This document shows positions 1 to 7,830 of a stretch of 31,896 nucleotides of DNA, piece after piece; position 1 is the stretch's first letter; the number at the start of each line of letters is the position of its first letter. Source of the DNA: Planctomycetota bacterium (GTDB lineage: Bacteria; Planctomycetota; PUPC01; JACPCR01); assembly GCA_030740295.1 (NCBI GenBank), contig JASLXP010000807.1, forward strand, positions 1 through 31,896, written 5' to 3'. The notes beneath the pieces were generated by a model that saw nothing but the letters and a program-made list of their open reading frames with translations, was not told where the DNA came from and did no database searches. Position numbers and translations under genes: made by a program.

Positions 1-47
1 GCCCGCGTGGATGTGAGGAAGGCGAGTGTGAGTATGAGGTTCTTCAT
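1..47 (-). CDS. Start of a secreted protein, cut by the window edge
   Basis: Only the first 15 codons are present, reading leftward off the window from an ATG at 47-45. The residues MKNLILTLAFLTSTR have one Lys near the N-terminus followed by a hydrophobic stretch, as at the start of a Sec signal peptide. No Shine-Dalgarno sequence lies upstream; the transcribed leader (48 to about 130, minus strand) is instead pyrimidine/A-rich and poor in G, like the leaders of secA and two TPR genes at the other end of the window. The product cannot be named from so little sequence. The reading could be accidental, but the combination of signal-like start and matching leader makes a real gene likely. Confidence 0.5.
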   Translation of the reverse strand, partial: MKNLILTLAFLTSTR

Positions 48-227
48 GTAGGGCGGAATGAATAATGAGTAAGTGTGGGCTTGTATGTCCGTTGTTGCTG
101 GGACTGAGGATGGGATGGAAATGGGGAATTCTAGGCAGAGCTCCATGATCCGCATTTTGCGTTACACATTCATGACGGGGCAAGTAGACTCGCCACCCGC
201 ACTACGTTCATTCTCGAGGGAATTGCC
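48..227. other. Divergent intergenic region
   Basis: This gap separates the leftward partial gene from the rightward esterase. The half next to the leftward gene is G-poor on that gene's strand (6 G in 73 bases, 48-120). I found no convincing -35/-10 pair for the esterase. A GAGGG tract just before the esterase ATG can serve as its ribosome binding site. Confidence 0.4.
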
Positions 228-1190
228 ATGCCGCTGTTATTCGACTTGCCTTCTGAAAGCCTGAAGAGCTACGAGGGGCGCACCCCTCGGCCGGAGGACT
301 TTGATGATTTCTGGAATGACGGCCTCGAGGAAATGCGAGCCATCGATCCGGAAGTTGAACTGTTGCCTGCCGACTTTCAGTGTCCGTTCGCTCATTGCTT
401 CCACATGTATTTCACCGGCGTCGGCGGGGCGCGGGTGCATGCGATGCTTGTCCGGCCCAAGGAACAGGACGGGCCCCAGCCGGCCGTCCTGCAGTTTCAT
501 GGCTACGCCGGCAACTCCGGACAGTGGAATGAAAAGCTGGCTTATGCCGCGATGGGCCACAGTGTGGCCGCGCTGGATTGCCGCGGCCAGGGAGGTCTTT
601 CCGAAGACGTAGGAGGGGTGAAGGGCTCGACGATGCGCGGCCATATTATTCGTGGGCTCGATGGCCCACCCGAGAAGCTGTTATTTCGTCAGATCTTTCT
701 CGATACCGCGCAGATGGCGAAGATCGTGATGGAAATGGAGACCGTTGATGAAGACCGGGTCGGCGCTATGGGCGGCAGCCAGGGCGGTGGCCTCACACTT
801 GCCTGCACATCGCTCGAGCCGCGTATCAAGTTGTCCGCGCCTGTCTTTCCATTCCTCTGCGATTACCGGCGGGTTTGGGAAATGGATCAGGCCAAAGACG
901 CGTACTGGGAATTGCAGGATTACTTCCGCAAATATGATCCGCTGCACGAACGCGAAGAGGAGGTCTTCACGAAGCTCGGATACATTGATGTGCAGTTCCT
1001 CTGCCCGAGGATTCATGCGGAGGTGATGATGGCGGTGGGCCTGATGGATACCGTCTGCCCACCTTCGACCCAGTATGCCGCTTACAACAAAATCCAGTCT
1101 GAGAAATCAGCCGTCATTTATCCTGATTACGGCCACGAAAATCTGCCGGGCCACTCCGACCGGATGTTCGAATTCATGTGCCGGCTGTGA
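228..1190 (+). CDS. Acetylxylan esterase / cephalosporin-C deacetylase family hydrolase
   Basis: This 320-residue alpha/beta hydrolase matches the AXE1 family (carbohydrate esterase 7), whose members are about 320 residues and remove acetyl groups from xylo-oligosaccharides and from cephalosporin C. Visible landmarks are the N-terminal PxDFDDFW segment (22-29), the RGQGG motif (119-123), the nucleophile elbow GGSQGG with Ser184, the acid Asp274 in GLMDTVCPP and the base His303 in DYGHEN, giving a complete Ser-Asp-His triad. There is no signal peptide, so it should act in the cytoplasm on imported acetylated oligosaccharides, as the family usually does. The ATG follows a GAGGG tract. It stands alone and converges on the msrP-like gene with only 15 bases between them. 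The real substrate is not shown by the sequence. Confidence 0.9.
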   Translation: MPLLFDLPSESLKSYEGRTPRPEDFDDFWNDGLEEMRAIDPEVELLPADFQCPFAHCFHMYFTGVGGARVHAMLVRPKEQDGPQPAVLQFHGYAGNSGQWNEKLAYAAMGHSVAALDCRGQGGLSEDVGGVKGSTMRGHIIRGLDGPPEKLLFRQIFLDTAQMAKIVMEMETVDEDRVGAMGGSQGGGLTLACTSLEPRIKLSAPVFPFLCDYRRVWEMDQAKDAYWELQDYFRKYDPLHEREEEVFTKLGYIDVQFLCPRIHAEVMMAVGLMDTVCPPSTQYAAYNKIQSEKSAVIYPDYGHENLPGHSDRMFEFMCRL

Positions 1191-1205
1191 GACTGGACGG
1201 AACGC

Positions 1206-2189
1206 TCAACCCTTTTTGTAGAGATGAGCCACCTGTGCTTCGTACCCGTTATACGGGAGCGTGGGCACGCGGGTGTAATCGATGGAACTGCCCTTGAGTT
1301 TCCCCAAAAGACGTTCGGATGCCTGTGACCAGCGCGGGTGAGGCACCTTGGGGTTCACGTTTGACCAGAAATCGTACTCCTTCGGGATGAGGTCGCTCCA
1401 GAAGGTCTTGGGCTGCTCGTCGATGAGCTCGATCTTCACGATCGATTTGATGCTCTTGAATCCATACTTCCAAGGGACAATCACCCGGATGGGCGCACCG
1501 TGCTGTGGCGGCATTTCATGGCCATATATCCCGGTGGCCAGCAAAGTCAGCTTGTTATTTGCCTCTTCCAGTGTCAGGCCTTCGTAGTACGGCCAGGGGT
1601 ACCGGGTTGTTTTCTGATTGGGGGCCATTTCCGGATCTTTGAATGTCAGGAAACGGACATACTTGGCCTCAGCTTTTGGCTCCGCCTTCTTAATGAGGTC
1701 GCTGAGCTTGAAGCCAATCCAGGGCACGACCATCGACCACGCCTCGACGCACCGGAAACGATAGATGCGTTCCTCCTGCGGGAACTGCTTTAGAATGTCG
1801 TCGATATCGAGGGTCAGCGGTTTGTTTACCAGTCCACCGACTTCGACCTTCCACGGCCGGGTCTTCATATTGCGGGCAAGAGTGATGACCTCGCCTTTCT
1901 TTTCTGAGAATTCGTAAAAATTGTTGTAGTTTCCCGCGACGGCCTCATCCGCCATGGTCCGCTTCACTTTAAAATTCGCATTCTTGACGAATTTCATCTT
2001 CTTGTAGCGAGAGGTGTCATAGACGTGCTTTTCCGCATTCAGATGGTTCCAGGTCAGACCGCCGATGGTGCCCGCTCCGGCGATTCCGAGTCCGGTCTTG
2101 ATGACTTTTCTGCGGTTCATAAAGATATCTTCCGGTGTAACGGCATTTTCTGATATTTCCCAGCCTTCTTTCAGGTGGATGGATGGCAT
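1206..2189 (-). CDS. msrP: MsrP (YedY)-type molybdopterin methionine-sulfoxide reductase, catalytic subunit
   Basis: The 327-residue product aligns by eye along nearly the whole length of E. coli MsrP, the periplasmic Mo-molybdopterin enzyme that reduces oxidised methionines in envelope proteins. Evidence includes a twin-arginine motif (NRRKVIKTG, 25-33), YNNFYEF (88-94), the RCVEAWSMVVPWIGF block with the Mo ligand Cys147, GAP-R-IVPWKYGFKSIKSIV, and HPRWSQASERL near the C-terminus. I start it at the ATG at 2189; upstream in-frame codons would add 15 residues not found in the family. The usual membrane haem partner MsrQ (YedZ) is not next to it, so electrons must come from an unlinked MsrQ or another donor. 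A weak GAGG lies about a dozen bases before the start. It is transcribed toward the esterase. Confidence 0.92.
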   Translation of the reverse strand: MPSIHLKEGWEISENAVTPEDIFMNRRKVIKTGLGIAGAGTIGGLTWNHLNAEKHVYDTSRYKKMKFVKNANFKVKRTMADEAVAGNYNNFYEFSEKKGEVITLARNMKTRPWKVEVGGLVNKPLTLDIDDILKQFPQEERIYRFRCVEAWSMVVPWIGFKLSDLIKKAEPKAEAKYVRFLTFKDPEMAPNQKTTRYPWPYYEGLTLEEANNKLTLLATGIYGHEMPPQHGAPIRVIVPWKYGFKSIKSIVKIELIDEQPKTFWSDLIPKEYDFWSNVNPKVPHPRWSQASERLLGKLKGSSIDYTRVPTLPYNGYEAQVAHLYKKG

Positions 2190-2261
2190 GTAGTCTGAGC
2201 CTCGACGGTTTTCAATGAATAGCAGAGGCGGCAACGGAGCGCCCGCTCTGCTTAGAGGACG

Positions 2262-2288
2262 TAAAAGGCCCGGGTCTGTGCCCGGGCC
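2262..2288 (-). terminator. Rho-independent terminator after the sigma factor gene
   Basis: A perfect 8-bp stem, GGCCCGGG (2267-2274) with CCCGGGCC (2281-2288) and a 6-base loop, is followed on the minus strand by TTTT. It sits about 40 bases beyond the stop of the sigma factor gene and before the msrP-like gene, so it should end sigma-factor transcription. Confidence 0.75.
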
Positions 2289-2329
2289 GAATCAAGATGC
2301 TATTGTAAGTCGCCGGCTGCTGCAAAAGC

Positions 2330-3043
2330 TTACTGCCCGAAGGCGAAGAGCTCGTCCCGCCGCTCACCGAGCCGTTTGCGCAACTTTCTGAGCATGCCTT
2401 TGTGAATCTGTGAAATGCGGCCATGGGTCAGGCCGATGATTTTGCCGATGTGCTTGAACGTCAGGTTCTCATAATAGTACAGGACGATGATCAGGCGTTC
2501 GGTCTCGTTACACTGTCCCACGATGACCTCCTTTACCTCGGCCTGTGAAAGCGCTGCAATGGGGTCGGCGTTGCGTTCGTCAGGGATTGAGTCTCTGAAA
2601 CTGCTCCCATCTTCTGAATCAGTTATGTCAAGTGAGAGTTTCCTGCGAAGTGGAACGGACTCGGTTTCTTCGAGCGAAGGGCGGCCGCGTTTGCGCTTTT
2701 CTCCGCTGAACTGGCGCCGCAGCTTGGAAGAGGTCTCGAATGAGCGTAGCGAATCGATAATCGTGCCTCGGATGCGCAACAGGCAATAGGTTTCGAATCT
2801 GGCGCCTTCGCAGGGCTCGTAGTTATCGATGGCGTCCAGCAGGCCGATCGTGCCGACGCTGGCCAAGTCATCGATGTCCATATCCATAGAGGCCAGATTC
2901 TCACCGGCGATCCGCCTGGCAGTTGAACGTGTGAGGACCAGAAATGCGTCTACGAGTTGAGCCCGGAGGACCGGGTCGCGCGTTTTCTGGTATGCATCGA
3001 GGGTTCTGTTGACATCTTCCTGGTTGTTTCTATCTAGAGACAT
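2330..3043 (-). CDS. RNA polymerase sigma factor, FliA/WhiG-like
   Basis: A sigma-70 family protein of 237 residues. Region 2 is clear (DIDDLASVGTIGLLDAIDNYEP, then GARFETYCLLRIRGTIIDSLRS), and region 4 forms a helix-turn-helix at the C-terminus (NLTFKHIGKIIGLTHGRISQIHKGMLRKLRKRL). The linker LSLD...DGSSFRDSIPDE resembles FliA/WhiG. However, the conserved WVPR stretch that normally follows DELRS in region 2.4/3 is absent and replaced by a basic RRQFSGEKRKRGRPS segment, so region 3 is reduced. I chose the ATG at 3043; an in-frame TTG six bases upstream is also possible. No flagellar gene and no recognisable anti-sigma factor lie nearby. It is a single-gene unit with its own terminator. Target genes are unknown. 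Confidence 0.88.
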   Translation of the reverse strand: MSLDRNNQEDVNRTLDAYQKTRDPVLRAQLVDAFLVLTRSTARRIAGENLASMDMDIDDLASVGTIGLLDAIDNYEPCEGARFETYCLLRIRGTIIDSLRSFETSSKLRRQFSGEKRKRGRPSLEETESVPLRRKLSLDITDSEDGSSFRDSIPDERNADPIAALSQAEVKEVIVGQCNETERLIIVLYYYENLTFKHIGKIIGLTHGRISQIHKGMLRKLRKRLGERRDELFAFGQ

Positions 3044-3109
3044 GGGCAAATCCGTGGGCAGGGGTGGGCAAAACAGTCCTTGTCGTTTGGGCAGATTCCG
3101 GCAAATCCG
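3044..3109. repeat. Iterated GGCAAATCCG motif upstream of the sigma factor
   Basis: Perfect 10-base direct repeats GGCAAATCCG occur at 3045-3054 and 3100-3109. Degenerate copies lie between them: GGGCAAAAC at 3066-3074 and GGGCAGATTCCG at 3089-3100. They lie in the shared upstream region of the divergent sigma factor and ferredoxin genes, where operator repeats would be expected. The function is inferred only from position. Confidence 0.4.
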
Positions 3110-3122
3110 GTGATATCTGCCT

Positions 3123-3151
3123 TTGCTGACTAGGCTTGCAAACGATATTTA
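3123..3151 (+). promoter_or_regulatory. Weak candidate promoter for the ferredoxin gene
   Basis: TTGCTG (3123-3128) and TATTTA (3146-3151) are separated by 17 bases in an otherwise AT-rich patch about 75 bases before the ferredoxin start. The match to the sigma-70 consensus is poor, so this is only a candidate. Confidence 0.25.
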
Positions 3152-3223
3152 TATGTGGTAGAAGTCCGCGTCTGCGGAATTCAGCACATATAAAGCGGGA
3201 AGCGCTCAAAAAGGAGACAGCGA

Positions 3224-3706
3224 ATGCCTCATTTCATCACGCAGGACTGTGTTGGGTGCACCATGTGCCTCAAAGCCTGCCCTGTCGACGGCTGCATCAC
3301 TGGCGACAACAAAAAACTCCATGTCATCGCGCCGGACCTTTGCATCGATTGTGGCGTCTGCACAACCTACTGCCCTGTTGCCTGTATAGGCAATCCTGAC
3401 GGCGAGTTCCCGGACAAGATTAGCCCAAAAAACCGGCCTGTCGCCGTGGTAGACATCGATTATTGCACCGGGTGCGAATTCTGTGTCGATGTCTGCCCGT
3501 ACGAATGCCTGGAAATGCTTCCGACAGACGAGGGCGGTGGATTTTTCAAAGTAGCAGAAAACGTACGGCAAAAGGACTGCGTCGGATGCAAGCTCTGCGA
3601 AGAGATTTGCATGAAAGGAGCAATCACCATACGCTGGCCCGAAGGCGAGTACTGTGAGGTTGTGGGGGTCGATAAGACCGACAAGATCGCACCGCTAGCA
3701 AGCTAA
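3224..3706 (+). CDS. Four-cluster [4Fe-4S] ferredoxin-type protein
   Basis: A 160-residue cytoplasmic electron carrier with four C-x2-C-x2-C-x3-C motifs: Cys 9/12/15/19, 40/43/46/50, 81/84/87/91 and 119/122/125/129. It looks like two bacterial 2[4Fe-4S] ferredoxins joined end to end and could bind four clusters. Three motifs have an extra Cys four or five residues after the last ligand (24, 54, 95). A strong AAGGAG (3211-3216) lies seven bases before the ATG. The gene is followed at once by a terminator, so it appears monocistronic. Its redox partners are not visible nearby; the closest neighbours are a sigma factor and a nitrilase. It could also be a stand-alone subunit of a larger oxidoreductase encoded elsewhere. 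Confidence 0.9.
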   Translation: MPHFITQDCVGCTMCLKACPVDGCITGDNKKLHVIAPDLCIDCGVCTTYCPVACIGNPDGEFPDKISPKNRPVAVVDIDYCTGCEFCVDVCPYECLEMLPTDEGGGFFKVAENVRQKDCVGCKLCEEICMKGAITIRWPEGEYCEVVGVDKTDKIAPLAS

Positions 3707-3744
3707 CGGGGATTGAGCAAGAGAGAAACGGATTAAATCAAACC

Positions 3745-3770
3745 GGCGAGACTTTGTCTCGCCTTTTTTT
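3745..3770 (+). terminator. Rho-independent terminator after the ferredoxin gene
   Basis: A perfect 8-bp stem GGCGAGAC (3745-3752) / GTCTCGCC (3756-3763) with a TTT loop is followed directly by seven T residues (3764-3770). It lies about 40 bases beyond the ferredoxin stop and before the nitrilase start. Confidence 0.93.
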
Positions 3771-3807
3771 ATTTAAAACCAATTTTTTACTAAAGGTCCT
3801 ACAGAAA

Positions 3808-4665
3808 ATGTCCAGAAAGAAGCGCGGAATCATTCAGGTTGCTACATGTCAATTCGCCACGAGCGCAAATGTTAAACGGAACAGCAGGCAAATACATCGG
3901 CAGATCGAGCAAGCCGCATCCAAAAGTGCAGATGTCGCCCACTTTCCTGAATGTGCTTTATCAGGATATCCAGGCCCTGAGTTTGATTCATGGGAAGGCT
4001 TCGATTGGGAATTGCTGCGTGCGGAAATGGAGTCCATCTGCCGGTTGGCAAAAAAGCATAAACTGTGGGTCATATTGGGCACTGCACACCGGCTGACGGG
4101 AAAACATCTCCCGCACAACTCGCTTTATGCAATTAATTCTAGTGGGAAAATAGTCGAGCGATACGATAAGCGATTCTGTACCGGTGGCGATCTCCGATTT
4201 TTCTCACCTGGAGACCACTGCTCGGTATTTGATATCAACGGTATCAGATGTGGGATGCTCATCTGTTACGACGTCCGGTTTCCTGAGCTCTATCGGGCGT
4301 ACCAAAAAGAAGGCACACAATTGCTGTTTGATTCTTTCTGGAATGCGCGCGCAGAAGGTCCGAATATCCATACGACTATTATGCGGCCCACGCTGCAGGC
4401 CCGGGCCGCGACTAATTATTTCTGGATCAGCGCCACTAATTCATCCGCGCATTACCAGAGCTGGCCGGGAGTTCTGATAAGGCCGAATGGGGAGTTCGCC
4501 GCATCCCTCAAGACTGACAGGGCCGGAGTGATGGTTAATACGGTGGATACGATCGAGAAACTATATGACGCATCAAGCCCCTGGCGGGAACGGAGCATGA
4601 AAGGCCATCTGAACAGCGGCAAAACTGTAAAAGACGCAAGGAGCCGAGACAGAGCCTGTTTCTAA
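3808..4665 (+). CDS. Carbon-nitrogen hydrolase (nitrilase superfamily)
   Basis: The 285-residue product is a nitrilase-superfamily amidohydrolase with all three catalytic residues visible: Glu48 in HFPECALSGYPG, Lys121 in RYDKRFCTGGDL and Cys153 in LICYDVRFPELYR. Such enzymes cleave amide or carbamoyl C-N bonds in the cytoplasm; the sequence does not fix the substrate, and the YDVRFPELYR block fits the aliphatic amidase / omega-amidase / carbamoylputrescinase side of the family better than true nitrilases. I start it at the ATG at 3808, preceded by AAAGG; a longer in-frame reading would begin with TTG inside the terminator hairpin. The stop is two bases before the ATG of the metallophosphatase, so the two are probably cotranscribed and translationally coupled. 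Confidence 0.87.
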   Translation: MSRKKRGIIQVATCQFATSANVKRNSRQIHRQIEQAASKSADVAHFPECALSGYPGPEFDSWEGFDWELLRAEMESICRLAKKHKLWVILGTAHRLTGKHLPHNSLYAINSSGKIVERYDKRFCTGGDLRFFSPGDHCSVFDINGIRCGMLICYDVRFPELYRAYQKEGTQLLFDSFWNARAEGPNIHTTIMRPTLQARAATNYFWISATNSSAHYQSWPGVLIRPNGEFAASLKTDRAGVMVNTVDTIEKLYDASSPWRERSMKGHLNSGKTVKDARSRDRACF

Positions 4666-4667
4666 CC

Positions 4668-5351
4668 ATGCAAACTCTCGTCGTAGGAGATATTCATGGC
4701 TGTTTTAATGAGTTCCAGGAGCTCCTTTCAAAGGCCGGGATGGCCGAAGATGATCCCATCGTGGCGGTCGGCGATATTCTTGATCGCGGACCGGGTGTGA
4801 TACAGGTCCTGGAGTTCTTCCAGACACATCCAAACGCCCGCGCCACCATGGGCAATCATGAGAGAAAACACCTGCGCGCATCCCGGGGCGAGTTCGAACC
4901 GGCTCTATCGCAACTGATTACGAAAGAAGTGCTTGGTGAAGAACGATACCGTTCAGCGCTTCAGTTGATGCAACCCCTTCCGCTGTATCTGGAGCTTCCG
5001 GAGGCCGTTGTTTTTCACGGCTTCTACGAGCCGGGCGTCTCGATTGAGAAACAGAGGGAGACGGTCATCGTCGGCACGATGAGCGGGGAAGCACATCTGC
5101 ACAAAAACTACTCTCAGCCTTGGTATGAGCTCTTTGACGGCGAAAAGCCCGCGCTGGTCGGCCACCGCGACTATCTGGATTCGGGAGAAGGGTTTAACTA
5201 CAAGGACAGGGTCTTCGGCCTGGATACTGGAGCCTATCGCGGCGGTCCGCTGACCGGGATGCTGCTGCCTGAATTCAGATTCATTTCAGTGCCGAGCCGC
5301 GAGAACCATTGGGCAAAGGCAAAAGAGGAGTATGGATGGATGCTTCAATGA
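4668..5351 (+). CDS. Calcineurin-like metallophosphoesterase (PrpE/ApaH/PPP-like)
   Basis: This 227-residue protein has the ordered metal-binding signature of PPP-type phosphoesterases: GDIHG (7-11), GDILDRG (35-41) and GNHE (62-65), with later metal-ligand histidines likely at His117 (FHGF) and His166 (VGHRDY). It should use two metal ions to hydrolyse a phosphoester; protein Ser/Thr phosphates or dinucleoside tetraphosphates are both possible for this subfamily. An AAGGAG exists only about 25 bases upstream, inside the nitrilase gene, so coupled translation from that gene is likely. Its last seven bases overlap the end of the convergent antiporter gene. A link to the nearby Ser/Thr kinase as an opposing phosphatase is tempting but is only inferred from proximity. 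Confidence 0.85.
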   Translation: MQTLVVGDIHGCFNEFQELLSKAGMAEDDPIVAVGDILDRGPGVIQVLEFFQTHPNARATMGNHERKHLRASRGEFEPALSQLITKEVLGEERYRSALQLMQPLPLYLELPEAVVFHGFYEPGVSIEKQRETVIVGTMSGEAHLHKNYSQPWYELFDGEKPALVGHRDYLDSGEGFNYKDRVFGLDTGAYRGGPLTGMLLPEFRFISVPSRENHWAKAKEEYGWMLQ

Positions 5352-6475
5352 ATCGCGGCATCCGCGGGCAGATAGTAAAACGCTATTGCCAGGACAACGT
5401 AAAGAGAGAGCAGCATGACTCCTTCAAGCCAGTTCGTTTCCCCATCGTTTGAAACGTGCGCAATTAGTAAAACTGAGAAAATGACTGCGAGTACTTCGAG
5501 AAGGCTAAAGTGCAGATCCATGGGCTGTCCGAACGCGTAGCCGCAGAAAACTAATATTGGCGCAACAAACAATATGATCTGCAGGCTGGAACCGGCAGCA
5601 ATCTGAAGGCTCAGCCCCATTCGGTTACGCATGGCGATGAGGACAGCGGAGCTGTGTTCGGCCGCATTACCCACAATGGCTACCACGATGACGCCGACGA
5701 AGACTTCTGTGAGGCCGATCTGTTTCGTCGCATGTTCAATAGATTTCACCAGTATTTCGCTCATCAGAGCAACGAACGCGGTGGCGACAAGCAGTACGAT
5801 CACCCATTTTTTTGCTGAATCGTGGGCTTCCTCACCTGCCTGTTCTTTTTCTTCTTCCTGGTCTTCTCCATGTCCACCCACGTAGAGATGGCTGTGGGTC
5901 TTTAGAGAAAAGTACAGGCTGCAAAAGTAGGTAAAGATAAGCGCAATTGAAATGAGCAGGCTCAGTTTCTGTTGCAGAGGCTCAGATTGTTGACCTGCCA
6001 TGTGGGCGAAGGCAGTAGGGATCACTAGAGCCATTCCACCAATGATCAGGAGGGTGGTGCCGGCTGCAGCGGCAGTTCTATTGAAAAGTTGCTTCTCGTA
6101 TTTCAGCCCGCCCGCAAAGCAAGCCAGGCCAAACACCAGAAGTATGTTGCCAATGATGGAGCCGGTAATGGACGCCTTGACCACCATGATGTGGCCTTCA
6201 CGGAGAGCCATGATGGCGATGATGAGCTCAGCAGCGTTTCCGAAGGTCGCATTCAAGAGCCCACCGATTCCTTCGCCCAGGCGTTCGGCCAGATGTTCGG
6301 TGGCTTTGCCCATCCACCCCGCGAGTGGGATGATCGCAATTGCGCTGCAAATGAAAATTGCCAGATGGTTCGGCGGATCCCGATGTTCGAGAAAGAAGGA
6401 AATCGGAACCAGAATCAGCAGACTGTTCAGGACATATTTAAAGAAGAATCCGCCCTTCTTGTTTTCTGCCGACAT
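5345..6475 (-). CDS. Calcium/proton antiporter of the CAX/ChaA family
   Basis: The 376-residue product has about eleven hydrophobic segments in two related halves, each with the CAX signature helix: GNAAELII at 79-86 and GNAAEHSS at 269-276. The halves are joined by an acidic, histidine-containing loop (about 194-222), as in VCX1/CAX antiporters. It should sit in the cytoplasmic membrane and export Ca2+ (or other divalent cations) in exchange for protons. The family is usually 350-450 residues, so it is full length. The ATG begins two bases after the stop of the protein kinase gene, on the same strand, indicating one transcription unit. The 3' end overlaps the metallophosphatase gene by seven bases, tail to tail. 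Confidence 0.92.
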   Translation of the reverse strand: MSAENKKGGFFFKYVLNSLLILVPISFFLEHRDPPNHLAIFICSAIAIIPLAGWMGKATEHLAERLGEGIGGLLNATFGNAAELIIAIMALREGHIMVVKASITGSIIGNILLVFGLACFAGGLKYEKQLFNRTAAAAGTTLLIIGGMALVIPTAFAHMAGQQSEPLQQKLSLLISIALIFTYFCSLYFSLKTHSHLYVGGHGEDQEEEKEQAGEEAHDSAKKWVIVLLVATAFVALMSEILVKSIEHATKQIGLTEVFVGVIVVAIVGNAAEHSSAVLIAMRNRMGLSLQIAAGSSLQIILFVAPILVFCGYAFGQPMDLHFSLLEVLAVIFSVLLIAHVSNDGETNWLEGVMLLSLYVVLAIAFYYLPADAAIH

Positions 6476-6477
6476 GT

Positions 6478-7830
6478 TCAGAGTTCCAGGCTGTCGAGGA
6501 GTGCGCGTCCGGTTGCGTCATCCGGCTTGATTTTCACATAGGCGCGTACGGCTGCAAGAGCTTTCTCTCGGTTACCAAGATATCTGTGAATGCGGGCCAA
6601 CTGCAAATGGATGAGTGGATCTTCCGTTCCCAACTCTATTGCCCATTCGAGGTGGCTTACTAAGACAAGAGCACGTTCGAGATCGTTTACGGGAGCGGCG
6701 CTCAACTCCCAGACGAGCCCTATCGCTTCGTCCCTGATCTGTTCGTCAAACGGATTCCACCGGACCGCCTGCTTGAGTTTCTCCAAAGCCTGCCAGGGCT
6801 CTCCTCTCTCAATGAGTTGCACTGCTTCGTTGTTGTACTTCGCGGACATAAACCTGGCAGGCACAAACCACGCACTGAACAGCAGGAACAATATGGCAAC
6901 CGAGTTCTTAAAGCTGATTCGAATACGCCTCCTGCGACGACCAATCGAGGTGCTGTCCCCCACCTCGGCTTCGGGGGATGACACAGGCTCCGCGGCCATC
7001 AATTCAACCAGCACAGCCGGTTCGGAGGAAAACTCTTGCTTGATCTCTTCAATCCCTGACAGGAACTCCTCGAAAGTCTCGAATCTGTCCGCAGGTGATT
7101 TTGCTAGCATCCGATCGAGCAGCGATTGGAGGGCGGGCTCTGTTTCCAGCGGAATCGGTTCTTCGCGTATTTGATTCTTAAGGATATCGTGGTCGCTTTT
7201 GCCACCAATGGGCGTCCGACCGGAAAGCAGTTGATAGAGCGTGACACCCAGTGAGTAGATGTCGCTGTTGAAGTCCAGTTTGCCCTCGGCGCCAGCTCTC
7301 TCAGGGCTGATGAAGAGGGGCGTCCCGGCCAGTTTCCTGGGGTCGGGCTCGTCCTTTATGGAGCAGGCCAGGCCAAAGTCTGAAACCCGGACTCTCCCGT
7401 CCCTCGACAGGAGCAGATTTGCCGGTTTTACATCACAGTGCAGCATCCCCTTTGCCCACGCGGCAGCCAGTCCCTCTGCCGCCTGGACCAGGATTTCAAT
7501 GGCCGCAGGAGGGGGCAGTTTGCCGTGTTTGAGGAGCAGTTCCTTTACGGAGCATCCGTCCACCTTCTCCATGCAGATGTAATGGAATCCGTCCACGCGC
7601 CCGCATTCGTGCACGGCTATCGTGTTCGGATGATCCAGGCTGGATGCCACCCTGGCCTCTTTTCGGAGATTTTTTACATGAGCGGAATCCTCCGCATGTT
7701 CAGGTGACAGGATTTTCAGGACGACCGGCCGGTGTAAGATGGCCTGCTCGGCATCGTAGACCTCGCTGGCGCCGCCCGAGGCGATTTTGCCCCGGACGAT
7801 GTACTGCCCAATCCTGTCAGGGAGGTCCAT
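6478..7830 (-). CDS. Membrane-anchored Ser/Thr protein kinase with C-terminal TPR region
   Basis: A Hanks-type kinase of 450 residues. Kinase landmarks in order: glycine loop GKIASGGASEV (14-24), Lys39 (VVLKIL), Glu58, the catalytic loop HCDVKPANLLL with Asp133, Lys135 and Asn138, DFGLA (151-155) and SPE (175-177) in place of APE. The usual HRD arginine is Cys132, making it a non-RD kinase. A basic RRRRRIRI stretch precedes one transmembrane helix at about 309-328, and the remaining 120 residues form TPR-like helices outside the membrane. This layout is common in planctomycetes and relatives. The start is the ATG at 7830; a TTG at 7893 would add 21 unrelated residues. It heads a two-gene unit with the Ca2+/H+ antiporter, so it may control or share a stimulus with it; that is inference. 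Confidence 0.88.
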   Translation of the reverse strand: MDLPDRIGQYIVRGKIASGGASEVYDAEQAILHRPVVLKILSPEHAEDSAHVKNLRKEARVASSLDHPNTIAVHECGRVDGFHYICMEKVDGCSVKELLLKHGKLPPPAAIEILVQAAEGLAAAWAKGMLHCDVKPANLLLSRDGRVRVSDFGLACSIKDEPDPRKLAGTPLFISPERAGAEGKLDFNSDIYSLGVTLYQLLSGRTPIGGKSDHDILKNQIREEPIPLETEPALQSLLDRMLAKSPADRFETFEEFLSGIEEIKQEFSSEPAVLVELMAAEPVSSPEAEVGDSTSIGRRRRRIRISFKNSVAILFLLFSAWFVPARFMSAKYNNEAVQLIERGEPWQALEKLKQAVRWNPFDEQIRDEAIGLVWELSAAPVNDLERALVLVSHLEWAIELGTEDPLIHLQLARIHRYLGNREKALAAVRAYVKIKPDDATGRALLDSLEL

